Shown here one piece after another: positions 8,513 to 15,488 of a stretch of DNA of 64,000 bases. The notes under the pieces were generated by a model that saw only the letters and a list, made by a program, of their open reading frames with translations, was not told where the DNA came from and did no database searches. Each line of letters begins with the position of its first letter. Positions within the stretch are counted from its first letter, which is position 1. Location of the stretch: the NCBI RefSeq assembly GCF_003852405.1, contig NZ_QAJM01000009.1:62001-126000 (forward strand), written 5' to 3'. Made by a program: the position numbers and the translations under genes. The stretch is from Pseudomonas sp. KBW05 (GTDB lineage Bacteria > Pseudomonadota > Gammaproteobacteria > Pseudomonadales > Pseudomonadaceae).

Positions 8513-10104
8513 GCGGCTGCTCCCTGTTGTTTCAATGCAGCTTCACCGGCCTGCTGCATCATTGCTTGCTGCTGCTCCTGCTCCATGGCGGCCTGTTGAG
8601 CCTGGGCGCGGTCGGCGCGGATCTTGTCCCGGTCGGCTGAGCTGCGGATGACAGAGCCAGGCACGCCCAAAGCCTCACCCTTGAAGCGCTGGGCTGCATC
8701 CATGTCAATGTTGTCCATAACGGTTGGGTCGGTTGCAGCGACGACCAGAGCGCCTTGGATGAACGTGTCGATAGCCGTCACTTCCTCCAGCTTCTGCGAC
8801 CTGGCCAGCGGCGACAGGTAGCGCACGGTGAAGTTGCGGCCGGCCAGCGACTCAGGTGCAGCACCCAGCACGCCCGCGCGGTAAGCAATGCCAAAGCACC
8901 GTTCGATCATCGGTTGCAGGTACTCGGTTTGCAGCCGGCCATACACCGGGCCGAGCAACTGACGGATCAGGTTGACCCGCACATGCACCTCGGTGGCGGT
9001 CATCGCCGGGCCATCCTGGGCCTGGAGCTGGTCGGCCATCAGGATCTTGCGGATAGAGCCCTGCAAGCGGGCGATCTTGGTCTCGGCGTATTGGAAGTTG
9101 GACCCGCTCTGTAGCGGCTTCATGCTGTCCACGGAGTTGGCCACGATGATCTTGCGCGGGCCTACCTTGATGGTGCGCGGGTTCAGCACGCCGTCGTCTT
9201 CGGCAATCCACATGCCCGCGATAGCCAAGTCACCGGCTGCCAGGTCCATTCGGCACAGTTCGTTCAGGGTGCGCGCATCAGGCAAGGCATCGAACACCGG
9301 GCCAATCGCGTACACGCTGTCCGGGATCATCATCCAGCGCGGAACAACCACCGGCATTTCGTGATAGCCCGACTCGCTCACCAGATGCTTGGCATCTACC
9401 TCGACCTTGCACGATGCAATGGGCATGTTCTTCGCCAGCTTGGCGTTGACCATGTGGGTGGTGCGCGGGTAGATGGCGTGGACGAACCGAACCATCTCCT
9501 GCGGCTTGTCCTTGGACAGCTTACGGGTGGCATCGCTGACGTTCTGTTCGCCGAACTCGTTGACCGCCTGTTCAGCCGTCAGCTTGTATTCGCGATACAC
9601 GGTGTCGATCTTGCCCCCGGCCTTGGATGCGGATGCATACACGCTCGCGATGGGCCACAGATCGAAGGTGAAGCCGCCCCTCTCCATGTCCTGATCGATG
9701 TACAAGGCAAACCAGCCAGCGCACACAACGTCAATCAGCCCCTCAAAGGCGGCCGCGTCGAAGTTGGATGCGTGGATGTTCTGCCACAGGATGTCGGCCG
9801 AGTCGTCCAGCCAGCGGCGCTCTTCCTCGGTCTCCTGGCCAACGTCCATGCCGAACCACAGCGAGTTGGCCGGGGTCAGGCCCGACATGATCCCAGACGA
9901 CAGAATCCGTGCTGCGTCCGTGGTGGTGCCGTCGATCATCCGCGCCTTACGCATCTGCGCTTCGATGGCGGTGATCTGTTCAGTGCAAAAGCCACTACCC
10001 CGAATCGGGTAGCTGTGATCGAAGCAATCGCGCCAGACCGACTCATGCGGCGAGCGGAGAGACTTCAATGTGCTCAGCGTTTTGGCGATCTGGTCTGCAT
10101 TCAT
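8509..10104 (-). CDS. Portal (head-to-tail connecting) protein
   Basis: A 531-residue protein, the usual length of podovirus portals of the head-tail-connector family. Recognisable features are an N-terminal ExVWRDCFDHSYP segment, the motif DGTTTDAARILSSGIMSGLTPAN at about residues 58-80, and a Gln/Ala-rich C-terminal helix (about 495-531). Twelve copies would form the ring through which DNA is packaged. The start overlaps the stop of a 67-residue gene (ATGA). No terminase gene precedes it, which is unusual for lambdoid order but normal for T7-type order. Confidence 0.93.
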   Translation of the reverse strand: MNADQIAKTLSTLKSLRSPHESVWRDCFDHSYPIRGSGFCTEQITAIEAQMRKARMIDGTTTDAARILSSGIMSGLTPANSLWFGMDVGQETEEERRWLDDSADILWQNIHASNFDAAAFEGLIDVVCAGWFALYIDQDMERGGFTFDLWPIASVYASASKAGGKIDTVYREYKLTAEQAVNEFGEQNVSDATRKLSKDKPQEMVRFVHAIYPRTTHMVNAKLAKNMPIASCKVEVDAKHLVSESGYHEMPVVVPRWMMIPDSVYAIGPVFDALPDARTLNELCRMDLAAGDLAIAGMWIAEDDGVLNPRTIKVGPRKIIVANSVDSMKPLQSGSNFQYAETKIARLQGSIRKILMADQLQAQDGPAMTATEVHVRVNLIRQLLGPVYGRLQTEYLQPMIERCFGIAYRAGVLGAAPESLAGRNFTVRYLSPLARSQKLEEVTAIDTFIQGALVVAATDPTVMDNIDMDAAQRFKGEALGVPGSVIRSSADRDKIRADRAQAQQAAMEQEQQQAMMQQAGEAALKQQGAAA

Positions 10105-10304
10105 GCGCCGAGTGTCCTTTTGCCCTGGTCAAGGACGCTACCCGCCGCGCCGCCAGTAGAGAGCAAGCTGCTCTCCTGCTTGCGCTTCTTGCGGGTGGCC
10201 GTTTCTTCGTTGGCCTTCTGGGCTGCCAGGTCGGCGGCTTTCTGCGCCTCGATAGCAGGATCAGGCGTGGCAACGGTCTTTGGTGCCTTTGGCTTGCTTC
10301 CCAT
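10101..10304 (-). CDS. Small charged phage protein
   Basis: A 67-residue protein, Lys/Ala/Glu-rich in the first half, with the stretch TATRKKRKQESS near residues 36-47 and a Gly/Leu C-terminus. Small proteins of this sort commonly precede podovirus portals; function unknown. Its stop overlaps the portal start, and it begins 4 bases after the previous gene. Confidence 0.7.
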   Translation of the reverse strand: MGSKPKAPKTVATPDPAIEAQKAADLAAQKANEETATRKKRKQESSLLSTGGAAGSVLDQGKRTLGA

Positions 10305-10308
10305 GGTG

Positions 10309-10695
10309 TCAGTCCTTTGCTTTTGGCTCAGGGCACAACCAGCCTTCGGGCGTCATGACCGCCTGAGCGAGCGTGGTTGCGTCGATGCTGGTGGTGGTCG
10401 TGGTGGCGGGCTTCGGCTCGTTCAGCCGCTGCGGGTCCAGCACCAGTGGTTCGCCACCAGCGTTCAGGCGCTCGACCTCGGGAATGACCGTGGCCTTGTC
10501 GCCAACGAAGTCACCGACCTGCTCGGCCTTCTCGTCGTTGGTGACGGCAATCCACTTGCCCGCGCCCTTGTGCTTGGCGACGTAGAGCGGCGGCGCGGCG
10601 GTGTCGGTCGCCGTATCCGTGCTGCTGGTGGTGGTCGTGGTGGTGTTGGCGAGCGGATCGCCTGGGGTTTGAACGGTGAGTTCTGGAGCTGGCAT
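10309..10695 (-). CDS. Hypothetical phage protein with Thr-rich linker
   Basis: Starting at the ATG at 10695 (GAGG about ten bases upstream), the product is about 128 residues. A TTG 48 bases further upstream is in frame but less likely. A run of Thr/Ser/Asp (about residues 18-34) separates the N-terminus from a domain with YVAKHKGAGKWIAVTNDEK, followed by a second Thr run. The central part looks like a small beta fold. Function unknown; it lies between the spanin genes and the portal module. Confidence 0.65.
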   Translation of the reverse strand: MPAPELTVQTPGDPLANTTTTTTSSTDTATDTAAPPLYVAKHKGAGKWIAVTNDEKAEQVGDFVGDKATVIPEVERLNAGGEPLVLDPQRLNEPKPATTTTTSIDATTLAQAVMTPEGWLCPEPKAKD

Positions 10696-10753
10696 TGGAC
10701 TGGCCTCGGGCTGGTTGGTGATCAACGAGGAGGCCAGAATCAATGGGGTGGGC

Positions 10754-10773
10754 TGTCGGGTTCCCGACTATTT
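10754..10773 (-). repeat. Stem-loop repeat, copy 2 (contains Rz stop codon)
   Basis: The minus strand reads TAGTCGG-GAAC-CCGACA, with the same 5-bp stem as copy 1 and a changed loop. The TAG stop of the Rz-like gene is the first three bases of this element. It separates the lysis genes from the portal module. Confidence 0.75.
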
Positions 10774-11220
10774 GCGAGGGAGGCAGGCGGTGTTGACCCA
10801 ATCAATCAGGCTGTTCAGGGCAATGATTGCTTCGTCTCCGTCTGTGGCGACGGCGACAATTCGTTGACCAGCCGCTGGGTCAAGTTCGGCGCGCGCTTCT
10901 GCATCATCCACGCGGCCGGCACTTGGTCCGGTACGCACGACGGGGCACTTGGCTGGGACTGACAGCCGCTGAGCGCCAGTGCCAACACGAGCAAGCAGGT
11001 CTTTGTTCTGGGCTTGAGCATCAGTGAGTACCTTGGTGTTATCGGTGTCGAGCTGGGTCAGCAGCTTCTGGGTGGCCTTGCGTGATGCTGCGGCGCGCTC
11101 CAGGGTGCCGACCTGCTCCGTCGCGGTGTCGAGGCGTGTGCTGATGTGATCGAGACGCCAAAGCGCCAGGACAAGCGCCATGGCAAGGCCTGCAACGAGA
11201 TAGCGAGCCATGGCGCCCAT
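10768..11220 (-). CDS. Rz-like inner-membrane spanin
   Basis: About 150 residues from the ATG at 11220 (another ATG follows at 11211). An N-terminal membrane helix (about residues 4-22, YLVAGLAMALVLALW) is followed by a periplasmic coiled coil with LDTATEQVGTLERAAASRK. This is the usual form of an i-spanin, which joins an outer-membrane lipoprotein to break the outer membrane at lysis. The Rz1 partner lies wholly inside it in another frame. It follows the gp49-family gene by two bases. The upstream extension of the open frame is a shadow. Confidence 0.85.
   Translation of the reverse strand: MGAMARYLVAGLAMALVLALWRLDHISTRLDTATEQVGTLERAAASRKATQKLLTQLDTDNTKVLTDAQAQNKDLLARVGTGAQRLSVPAKCPVVRTGPSAGRVDDAEARAELDPAAGQRIVAVATDGDEAIIALNSLIDWVNTACLPRK
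10815..11021 (-). CDS. Rz1-like outer-membrane spanin (nested in Rz)
   Basis: A 68-residue lipoprotein precursor: KPRTK, then a hydrophobic segment and lipobox LSGC with the acylated Cys at residue 20. The mature part is Pro-, Ser- and Gln-rich, as in Rz1 proteins. It is entirely embedded in the Rz gene in another reading frame, the nested arrangement known from lambda. A coding shadow would not be expected to yield a correct signal peptide and lipobox at the right place, so this is very probably real. Confidence 0.88.
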   Translation of the reverse strand: MLKPRTKTCLLVLALALSGCQSQPSAPSCVPDQVPAAWMMQKRAPNLTQRLVNELSPSPQTETKQSLP

Positions 11221-11222
11221 GC

Positions 11223-11582
11223 TCAGGACTCGACGTGCAGGCGCTGAGTCAGCTCGTAACCCATCAACGGCCAAATCTTGGTGATTGCGTTCTGGCGAGC
11301 GACCTTCTTGCCAATCTCGGCGTCGAAGTTCGCCTTGGTCACGCACGCGCTCTCACCGGTGACAGTGAAGCCGTTAGCCAGCACCAGGACGCAGAAGGTC
11401 AGGCGATTCAGGCTGTCGGCATTACCGGCAGGCTTGGTGCCCATCTGGCTTTGGCCCAGCACCCCTTCGCCGGCGGTGAAGTAGAACTCGCTGCGGATGT
11501 TGCGCTCTACGTCGCCAGGGGTCACACGCGGCGCGGTCAGTCCTTTGTCTTGAATCTCTTGCTCAATCGCTTGGTCGTTCAT
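11223..11582 (-). CDS. Phage gp49/gp66-family protein
   Basis: A 119-residue protein with the recognisable pattern GLTAPRVTPGDVE near the N-terminus, then LTFCVLVLANGFTVTGES, and the C-terminal ending ITKIWPLMGYELTQRL. This is the N4 gp49/Sf6 gene 66 family, widespread in phages; function unknown. It lies between endolysin and Rz, so it belongs to the late operon. Confidence 0.9.
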   Translation of the reverse strand: MNDQAIEQEIQDKGLTAPRVTPGDVERNIRSEFYFTAGEGVLGQSQMGTKPAGNADSLNRLTFCVLVLANGFTVTGESACVTKANFDAEIGKKVARQNAITKIWPLMGYELTQRLHVES

Positions 11583-11612
11583 GGATATTGCCTCGGGGTT
11601 GGGGTTGGGGGA

Positions 11613-12128
11613 TTACTGCGCAGCCATGCACTTGGCATGGCGTTCAAGCTGTCGAGCCCAGACGCCCCAGCACCGTTTGTTGCGCGGCGTGGAGCAGTCG
11701 AAGCCAGCGGCATAGCGATACTTGAGCAGGTCATGGCATGCCTGGGCGTAGTTGCCGGCCAGCAGGTCGCGACGCGGGGATCCGGCGCGCCAGGTGCCAA
11801 TGCCGTACTGGCCCACGAAGTCCATGTAGATATCGAATTCGTCCTGATACAGCTTCACGCCCGGGAGGGACGCGGCGAATTGCTTCTCGGCTTGGCTGTT
11901 CAGGTTGCGGGCCAGGATCTCGGCGCGCTGCGGGGTGATGGTGTCGCCCATGCGGACTGGCGAGCCATCTTCGTAGCGGGTCGAGCCGTGGCCGATGGTG
12001 GGTACGTCGCCCTTGGTGGGGATGACGGCGGTGGTGGTCAGGCCTTCGCTGGTCTGCCATGCAGCGAACCCGGCAGCGCTCAGACTGAGCAGGCCCACGG
12101 CGATGCGCTGACGCAGTTGGGGGCTCAT
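11613..12128 (-). CDS. SAR endolysin (glycoside hydrolase 24-type lysozyme)
   Basis: About 171 residues from the ATG at 12128, which overlaps the holin stop (ATGA). Residues 8-24 form a weakly hydrophobic Gly/Ala/Ser-rich helix without a cleavage site, the mark of a signal-anchor-release endolysin. The catalytic region reads SEGLTTTAVIPTKGDVPTIG: Glu28 and Thr44 are in place, and the Asp is at 41, a spacing seen in a subgroup of phage lysozymes rather than the T4 spacing. It cuts peptidoglycan once released from the membrane. Confidence 0.9.
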   Translation of the reverse strand: MSPQLRQRIAVGLLSLSAAGFAAWQTSEGLTTTAVIPTKGDVPTIGHGSTRYEDGSPVRMGDTITPQRAEILARNLNSQAEKQFAASLPGVKLYQDEFDIYMDFVGQYGIGTWRAGSPRRDLLAGNYAQACHDLLKYRYAAGFDCSTPRNKRCWGVWARQLERHAKCMAAQ

Positions 12129-12403
12129 ACCTTGCACTGATCGCGCAGGGCCTGAAGCCTGGCTTGGCTTTCGGCGTGTTCGCGGCGGTCCTTGCGGATC
12201 TGGAAGTACGTGCTGATCACCAGGCCCAGCACTGCAACTGCCACACCGGTCATGCCTATCCAGTTCACCTGGGACAACCAACCAACGAAGCCAACGGCCC
12301 CGCCGGTGATCATGCCCTTGCTGGCAACTGATGCGCCGACTACCTCAACGATGCTTTCCGGCGCAGGGTTGGCCATGCTGTTACTCCTGACTGGATGCTT
12401 CAT
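12125..12403 (-). CDS. Holin with two plausible start codons
   Basis: A 92-residue membrane protein with two hydrophobic segments (about residues 30-45 and 50-66) and a charged C-terminus, the form of a class II holin. It forms the lesion, or depolarises the membrane, that frees the SAR endolysin. Two ATGs each have an SD: 12403 (GGAGG, four bases away) and 12376 (AGGAG, seven bases away). The longer form adds MKHPVRSNS, with extra positive charge, as in known holin/antiholin pairs. It begins just after a terminator. Confidence 0.85.
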   Translation of the reverse strand: MKHPVRSNSMANPAPESIVEVVGASVASKGMITGGAVGFVGWLSQVNWIGMTGVAVAVLGLVISTYFQIRKDRREHAESQARLQALRDQCKV

Positions 12404-12418
12404 GTCGCCTCCAGGGTC

Positions 12419-12448
12419 AAAAAAAGCCCAGCGCTAGTTGGCTGGGCT
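12419..12448 (-). terminator. Rho-independent terminator upstream of the lysis genes
   Basis: On the minus strand a perfect 8-bp stem AGCCCAGC/GCTGGGCT with an 8-base loop is followed by seven Ts. It ends the early/middle operon and stands about 15 bases before the first holin start, so late transcription must either read through it or be antiterminated. Confidence 0.9.
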
Positions 12449-12478
12449 GCGATGACCGTAAGAGTCGTCGGGGTCAGG

Positions 12479-12498
12479 TGTCGGAATCCCGACTATTT
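12479..12498 (-). repeat. Stem-loop repeat, copy 3 (contains stop codon)
   Basis: The minus strand reads TAGTCGG-GATT-CCGACA. The TAG stop of the 106-residue gene lies in it. It is about 30 bases upstream of the terminator that separates early and late genes. Confidence 0.75.
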
Positions 12499-12813
12499 CT
12501 CCGCTCCAAACTCGGCAGCGGCCAGCACGATGGCGCGGCGAACGTCTGCGTTTGGATCAGCAAGCACCAACTGTTCGACCGTACACAGCCTGCCCTGGGC
12601 GTCCACATAGTTCACGCGCACGCCTCTCGGGCCTTCGAACTCAATGTCCAGCTTGAGCGCAACCATCAGGCGGAACGCATCGCCGTCGTCAGTGAGCGGG
12701 TTCCAGTATTCATGCGATTCAGGCATCACGTAATGCGTTGAGCCTTTGTGGTCAATCGTTTCGCGCGCACCAGCAGCCTTTGCCGCCAGCTCCAGCAATT
12801 CCTGATCAGTCAC
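12493..12813 (-). CDS. Phage ABA-sandwich domain protein
   Basis: A 106-residue acidic protein beginning MTDQELLELAAKAAG, with WNPLTDDGDAFRLMVALKLD at about residues 37-56. This pattern is typical of the phage ABA-sandwich domain family found in many Pseudomonas and enterobacterial prophages; function unknown. It starts overlapping the stop of the 64-residue gene upstream, and its own stop lies in a repeated stem-loop. Confidence 0.8.
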   Translation of the reverse strand: MTDQELLELAAKAAGARETIDHKGSTHYVMPESHEYWNPLTDDGDAFRLMVALKLDIEFEGPRGVRVNYVDAQGRLCTVEQLVLADPNADVRRAIVLAAAEFGAEK

Positions 12814-13004
12814 TTCGAATCCTCCAGCGCTTTCATCAGCGTGTCATGCGTGAGCTGCGCCATGGCTTGGGCGTAGTTCGCGGTCTCTTGCATGAAACGC
12901 ATTAGGGTCACATCCTGCCGCGTCCCCTGCACGTAGTAGTGATCGTCAAACGATCTGCCGTTGTGCGTATCAGCAAACCACTCTTCAAAGCTCGGTAGCT
13001 TCAC
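12810..13004 (-). CDS. Small hypothetical phage protein
   Basis: A 64-residue product from the GTG at 13004, which has a strong GGAGGGG five bases upstream. The frame is also open to a GTG at 13019, but then the SD would lie inside the coding sequence. It starts VKLPSFEEWF and continues with a helical, polar region. No family recognised. It overlaps the next gene by four bases. Confidence 0.6.
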   Translation of the reverse strand: MKLPSFEEWFADTHNGRSFDDHYYVQGTRQDVTLMRFMQETANYAQAMAQLTHDTLMKALEDSK

Positions 13005-13019
13005 GGTAACCCCTCCCAC

Positions 13020-13187
13020 TCAAGTCGCCAGATGGTACGCCAGCAGTCCCATGGCGAACATGCATACACAGCTCAAGCCGATGACGTGCGCCAGCAACAG
13101 ACCGCGATGCAGGCGCATCACGTTGCTCCGGTACTTGGCCAACTGCTCCGGCGTCATGCGGCTGAACTTCTTCATACTGATGCCCAT
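13020..13187 (-). CDS. Small phage membrane protein
   Basis: A 55-residue product from the ATG at 13187, which overlaps the TAA of the gene before it. A charged N-terminus (MKKFSRMTPEQLAKYR) is followed by one membrane segment near the C-terminus (LLLAHVIGLSCVCMFAMGLL). Function unknown. A longer reading frame exists upstream, but the overlap start is preferred. Confidence 0.6.
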   Translation of the reverse strand: MGISMKKFSRMTPEQLAKYRSNVMRLHRGLLLAHVIGLSCVCMFAMGLLAYHLAT

Positions 13188-13450
13188 TACGCCACCGCCT
13201 GCCCGCCAGCAGTCACCCACAGGTCGTACAGCTCCTGCGTCATCTTGCTGACGTAGCCCCCCTCGTAACGCTCAAGGTTGTAGTGGCGGGGCACGCACCA
13301 CTCTTCAAAGGTTACGCCGGCGCCAAGCTTCAACAACTTCTCGGCCTCGGCGGTCAGCTTGTCTGCCAGTGCGTGCTGGCCGTTGTTTATTGCACGCCCA
13401 GCAGCATCGGACAGGTTGATGGCGCGGTTTTGGTTTTCAATGGTAAGCAT
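13187..13450 (-). CDS. Hypothetical phage protein
   Basis: About 87 residues from the ATG at 13450 (GAGGG eight bases upstream), beginning MLTIENQNRAINLSDAAG. It is mostly helical with a central FEEWCVPRHYNLERYEGGY. The open frame continues upstream, but that part overlaps the preceding gene and is a shadow. No family recognised. Confidence 0.6.
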   Translation of the reverse strand: MLTIENQNRAINLSDAAGRAINNGQHALADKLTAEAEKLLKLGAGVTFEEWCVPRHYNLERYEGGYVSKMTQELYDLWVTAGGQAVA

Positions 13451-13460
13451 CGGTATTCCC

Positions 13461-13844
13461 TCAAGCCTTGGAGTGATAAGCCCACCAGTCACCGACGGCG
13501 ACCATGGGCAGCTTTGAACGGTCCCGGCCAGTGACCTGGGACCAAAACGACACAAGGCGCTCACCCTCGGTGTATCGAGGTTCGGCGCCCTGCTTCCAGC
13601 CAATCAGCGTTGTGCGTGCAACACCGACAGCGGCTGACACAGTGTTCAGTGAGTAACCCGTCTTGGTCAGGCCGGTGATGACCTTGAACCAATCGACGCG
13701 CTTTTCCGTCTTGGGCTGCGACCTGGCTGTCTGTCGAACAGGAATGACCAGGCGAGCAACCACAACCCCTTCCCGCGCAGACACGACAGGCTCTGGTGGT
13801 GGAAGGTACAAATCCAATTGGTTGGGGTGGGCCTGGGTTCGCAT
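13461..13844 (-). CDS. Putative HTH protein at the place of late regulator Q
   Basis: A 127-residue product from the ATG at 13844 (GGAGG five bases upstream). After a Pro-rich N-terminus comes a domain with LNTVSAAVGVARTTLIGWK at about residues 69-87, a helix-turn-helix-like stretch, and a Trp-rich end. It lies downstream of NinB and NinG, where lambdoid phages carry their late regulator, and upstream of the terminator before the lysis genes. A role in late control is inference from place only; no Q-family signature is seen. Confidence 0.6.
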   Translation of the reverse strand: MRTQAHPNQLDLYLPPPEPVVSAREGVVVARLVIPVRQTARSQPKTEKRVDWFKVITGLTKTGYSLNTVSAAVGVARTTLIGWKQGAEPRYTEGERLVSFWSQVTGRDRSKLPMVAVGDWWAYHSKA

Positions 13845-13846
13845 GG

Positions 13847-14458
13847 TTAGCCTCCAAACGCGTGCGCGCGCGAGACAGAGTGAGTTGTCGCACCCTCCCC
13901 CAGCTCTTTCATCATCGCTTTGTACTTGGCCCTGATCGCCTTCAAGTCGTCGATGGTGTAGCGCTGCGGCTCGTGCGGACCTTCCAGCCAATCGACTTGG
14001 GCCTGACCAATGCGGTGCACCAGGTTGATTCGGTAGTTCACGATGTCGCCGGACTTGTGTTGATTGCACGGGACGCACTGCTTGTGGCAGTTGAGTGGCT
14101 CGAAGCGGAGAGCGGGATTGCTGCCCACGGTGCGGTAATGGCCAGCGTCGTACTTGCCCTCATGGTGGCGACCACAACTGATGCACGGACGGGCTGCGTC
14201 TCTGGTGCGTATCCAGGCGTTAAACGCGGCCTGAGCCTCACGCATGTACTGGCCCTTTGGCTTTAAGCGCTCCTTGGCCGCTCGTAGCTCCTTCCTGCCT
14301 ACCTCTGCCAGGGCCTTTCGGGACTTCTCTTGGCGTGCACGGGCGATCACCACGGCGCAATCGGGTTTGCACCAGCTCTGGAAGCTGATGGCGGGCACGA
14401 ACTTCTCGCCGCATGCGGGGTTCTTGCACTTCTTCGGGCGGGGCTTTTTGGTGATCAC
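13847..14458 (-). CDS. ninG: NinG (Rap) recombination protein
   Basis: About 203 residues from the GTG at 14458, which overlaps the NinB stop (GTGA). Zinc-type Cys pairs occur at CKNPACGEKF and CKPDCAVV near the N-terminus and at CISCGRHH. The core reads GHYRTVGSNPALRFEPLNCH with CVPCNQHKSGD, the signature of NinG/Rap, a branched-DNA nuclease that helps phage recombination. The upstream open frame is a shadow of NinB. Confidence 0.9.
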   Translation of the reverse strand: MITKKPRPKKCKNPACGEKFVPAISFQSWCKPDCAVVIARARQEKSRKALAEVGRKELRAAKERLKPKGQYMREAQAAFNAWIRTRDAARPCISCGRHHEGKYDAGHYRTVGSNPALRFEPLNCHKQCVPCNQHKSGDIVNYRINLVHRIGQAQVDWLEGPHEPQRYTIDDLKAIRAKYKAMMKELGEGATTHSVSRAHAFGG

Positions 14459-14925
14459 GCGGCCACCTCGCCCAGCAGGTCGGAGAAGAACACGCCCTTG
14501 GCGGTGAACTCGGCCACGATCTGATCCGTGTAGGCAATGCCCTGGGCACGGTTGAACAGGCGGGTCACCGGGAAGCCATCCGGGCCGAAGATCGAGCAAG
14601 GGCCCATCAGCTCCAGCTTGGTCTCGTACTCCAGGTGCAGGAACATCCGGTTCCAGCCGTTGCGGAAGTCGGCGTCGGCATTGCGCATGATCGGCACGCC
14701 GAAGTGCAGCTTGCAGTACTTGCGGGCGTCTTCCACGTCGCCGATCTGGGTCATCTGGGCGATACGCTGGTACAGGGCGAACCACAGGGCGTTCTGGTCA
14801 AGGGTGCGGTCCTTGCCCGGGCGCAGGGTGATGACCACGAACTTCTTCGCCTTGTACATGGCTGTCAGGGCGTTGATGGCCTCGGAGAGCTTGGTGGAGC
14901 TGTTGACGCTGATCTTGTCGGTCAT
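14455..14925 (-). CDS. ninB: NinB-like recombination protein
   Basis: A 156-residue protein with the segment PGKDRTLDQNALWFALYQRIA at about residues 36-56, in line with the R-x-x-x-QN-LW motif of NinB, which binds ssDNA and, with NinG, can replace RecFOR-type functions. It starts overlapping the 188-residue gene upstream and ends overlapping NinG. Confidence 0.8.
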   Translation of the reverse strand: MTDKISVNSSTKLSEAINALTAMYKAKKFVVITLRPGKDRTLDQNALWFALYQRIAQMTQIGDVEDARKYCKLHFGVPIMRNADADFRNGWNRMFLHLEYETKLELMGPCSIFGPDGFPVTRLFNRAQGIAYTDQIVAEFTAKGVFFSDLLGEVAA

Positions 14926-15488
14926 TGCCCGCCACCCTTCGACCCTTCTGGATCGGCGCTTTGAGACGTTTTTGAGGTCGATTGCCCGCCACGGTCTCCC
15001 TGGCCCAGGGCGGCGCCAACCTGTCCGGATCGAGTCTCTGGAAGATCAGCCTGAGCCGTGATGCGCATGTTCGGGCACGGAAGCCCACCCATGCCGTAGT
15101 GGATCTCGCCGCATAAAAGGCACTTGGATGGACCGGTAAGAGGAGCCCTAGGGGGCGCATAGCGGTTGCCTGTACCACGGCGAAGTGCTTCAACCTCAGC
15201 CTTCAGCTCAGCATTCACCCGCTCGTAGGCTTCGTAGCCGGTGCGTAGGCCTGCGATTTCTGCCTTGAGCTCAGCAATAACTGCTGATTTGGTATCGCGA
15301 GTGGCTTCTGCGTCGCGCTTACCACGCCACAGGTCTGCTCGTTCGCTCTCAAGCCGCTCGTTCTCGGCGATCAGGGCCAGGACTGCGGCAGGCTCGACCA
15401 GCATCACGCGCTTCGACTCAATCGGGTCGGCGATATCTTTTTGAGCGTGCGCCTCGGCCAGCCGCTTCAGTTCGGTGTTGTCGGTCAT
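14922..15488 (-). CDS. Coiled-coil phage protein with Cys motif
   Basis: A 188-residue protein. Residues about 38-105 form a charged coiled coil (LIAENERLESERADLWRG and following). A possible metal-binding Cys/His set follows (CLLCGEIHYGMGGLPC, about 123-138), and the C-terminus is Gly/Ser/Gln-rich. It overlaps the P gene and NinB. Proteins of this form are common accessory genes near replication genes of Pseudomonas phages; function unknown. Confidence 0.65.
   Translation of the reverse strand: MTDNTELKRLAEAHAQKDIADPIESKRVMLVEPAAVLALIAENERLESERADLWRGKRDAEATRDTKSAVIAELKAEIAGLRTGYEAYERVNAELKAEVEALRRGTGNRYAPPRAPLTGPSKCLLCGEIHYGMGGLPCPNMRITAQADLPETRSGQVGAALGQGDRGGQSTSKTSQSADPEGSKGGGQ

Noticed and set aside
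9361-10962. 533-codon plus-strand open frame
   Set aside because: Antisense of portal, small genes and Rz. The real genes have overlaps and SD sequences on the minus strand.
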